Origin: Fonticella tunisiensis
GTDB taxonomy: Bacteria > Bacillota > Clostridia > Clostridiales > Caloramatoraceae
DNA: 64,000 nt
Direction: 5' to 3'
Assembly: GCF_004364155.1 (NCBI RefSeq)
Contig: NZ_SOAZ01000002.1
Location: 1 to 64,000 of the forward strand
Made by a program: the position numbers and the translations under genes. The notes beneath the pieces are model-generated. The model did no database searches, had not been told where the DNA came from, and saw nothing but the letters and a program-made list of their open reading frames with translations. Positions 63,279 through 64,000 of the stretch are shown one piece after another. Numbering within the stretch: the first letter of the stretch is position 1; each line of letters begins with the position of its first letter.

Positions 63279-63797
63279 TTATTCAGCCGAATCTGCAGCT
63301 GGAGGTGTGAAGGCCCTCTGTGCAAGTTGGGAATCCAGCATATATATAGCAGCGGGATCATTTTGAATTCTCTCAAGCTTCTTTATAATTCCATTGAAAA
63401 GATCCTGTTCCTCAATTTGTTCATCTACAAACCATTTTAAAAAGCTTATTGTAGCATACTCCCTTTCTTCCGCAGCAATGTCCATAAGATTATATATTTT
63501 AGTAGTTAGGGCCTTTTCATGCTCAAAGGCATGGTTAAAGGCATCCAATATGGATGAAAAATCGTTTTTGGGGGCTTCAATCCCGCCTATTTTTATTCTT
63601 TCATTTATTTGGTTTATGTAGTTAAATATCTTCATTGCATGAAATCTCTCTTCATCAGACTGAACCATAAAGAAGTTGGCAAATCCAGGAAGATCCTCCG
63701 AGTGGAAGTATGCCGATATTGCAATATAGGTATGAGCTGATTCTAATTCCCTTGTAAGCTGTTTATTAAGTTCGTCAATAAGCCTTTGGCCTATCAT
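63279..63797 (-). CDS. ftnA: Bacterial non-heme ferritin
   Basis: A 172-aa four-helix-bundle ferritin. Ferroxidase ligands: Glu in LTRELESAHTY (about residue 17), Glu and His in SDEERFHAMK (about 50-53), Glu in AEEREYATISFLKWFVDEQIEEQ (about 94 and 127-130). It stores iron and protects against Fenton chemistry. AAGGAGG precedes ATG. Monocistronic, converging on the LysM/GH18 gene. Confidence 0.94.
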   Translation of the reverse strand: MIGQRLIDELNKQLTRELESAHTYIAISAYFHSEDLPGFANFFMVQSDEERFHAMKIFNYINQINERIKIGGIEAPKNDFSSILDAFNHAFEHEKALTTKIYNLMDIAAEEREYATISFLKWFVDEQIEEQDLFNGIIKKLERIQNDPAAIYMLDSQLAQRAFTPPAADSAE

Positions 63798-63930
63798 ATG
63801 TTATTACCTCCTTAGTATTTAATACTATCGCATTAAATTAATCTAATATAAATATAGTTTTACCAGAAAGAGAAATTTAATTAACAGTTTATGTATTAAA
63901 ATATTGCTTATATTTTCCCAGAAAATCGGT

Positions 63931-64000
63931 GGTCGGGCATGTAAACCCGACCAAATTGCAAGGGAGGAGGTTCGCCAACACAGGGAAATAAACATCATTT
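63931..64000 (+). ncRNA. Possible structured RNA or leader cut by the window end
   Basis: GGTCGGG (63931-63937) and CCCGACC (63946-63952) form a 7-bp GC-rich hairpin, followed by a purine-rich stretch CAAGGGAGGAGGTTCGCC. This GC-rich, non-coding block stands out from the very AT-rich surroundings. It could be the 5' part of a regulatory or structural RNA; I do not recognise the family, and it runs off the end. Confidence 0.35.

Overview
The window is 64 kb of low-GC DNA with short intergenic gaps, strong AGGAGG-type ribosome binding sites and frequent TTG/GTG starts. Together with sporulation-linked genes (a Spo0E-like reading frame, a LysM/GH18 spore-cortex-type protein), a T-box leader, YesM/YesN-type signalling and an anaerobic CooS homologue, this points to an anaerobic spore-forming member of the Clostridia (Clostridiaceae-like; species not determined). 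The dnaD/dnaC pair and the murA-walJ-htrA-rlmH block suggest the left end may lie in the origin-proximal part of the chromosome, but no origin was seen.

Layout. 0.1-0.55 kb: tRNA operon Glu-Val-Asp-Thr. 0.66-1.0 kb: first copy of a palindromic MITE-like repeat. 1.1-3.0 kb: helicase-loading genes dnaC and dnaD (minus strand). 3.3-7.5 kb: envelope M23 peptidase, intracellular subtilisin, FmdB-type zinc ribbon, a broken Spo0E-like gene and a LysR regulator. 7.7-11.6 kb: murA, walJ, htrA, rlmH. 11.6-19.2 kb: an accessory island with an old-yellow-enzyme/TetR pair, remnants of three transposase types, two MITE copies, a LysR regulator, a flavodoxin-like reductase and dipeptidase PepV. 19.3-23.5 kb: nitroreductase, exonuclease III, a small unknown protein, a Gfo/Idh/MocA oxidoreductase and a lactonase. 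23.7-28.1 kb: MarR-controlled heterodimeric ABC exporter. 28.1-36.6 kb: three-component sugar sensor (YesN regulator, YesM kinase, sugar-binding lipoprotein) followed by the MglBAC-type sugar importer. 36.8-38.8 kb: solitary CooS homologue with altered metal ligands. 39.1-44.1 kb: isoleucine T-box, then livKHMGF. 44.3-52.5 kb: NADH oxidase, frameshifted TPR gene, M15 peptidase, ClpE-like unfoldase, Ser/Thr kinase, DegV. 52.9-63.8 kb: M16C peptidase, polar amino-acid ABC importer, amidase-domain protein, PHP hydrolase, EamA transporter, LysM/GH18-like protein and ferritin.

The strongest unusual signals are: (i) five copies of a dispersed palindromic element with short terminal inverted repeats and AT-rich target duplications, one of which supplies the C-terminus and stop codon of pepV, and two of which carry the same 43-bp central segment in opposite orientation; (ii) a CooS homologue in which one canonical active-site cysteine position is glutamate, so it is probably not a true CO dehydrogenase; (iii) a Spo0E-like reading frame interrupted by an amber codon exactly inside the SxELD signature; (iv) a LysM/GH18-like protein lacking two conserved acidic residues of the catalytic motif.
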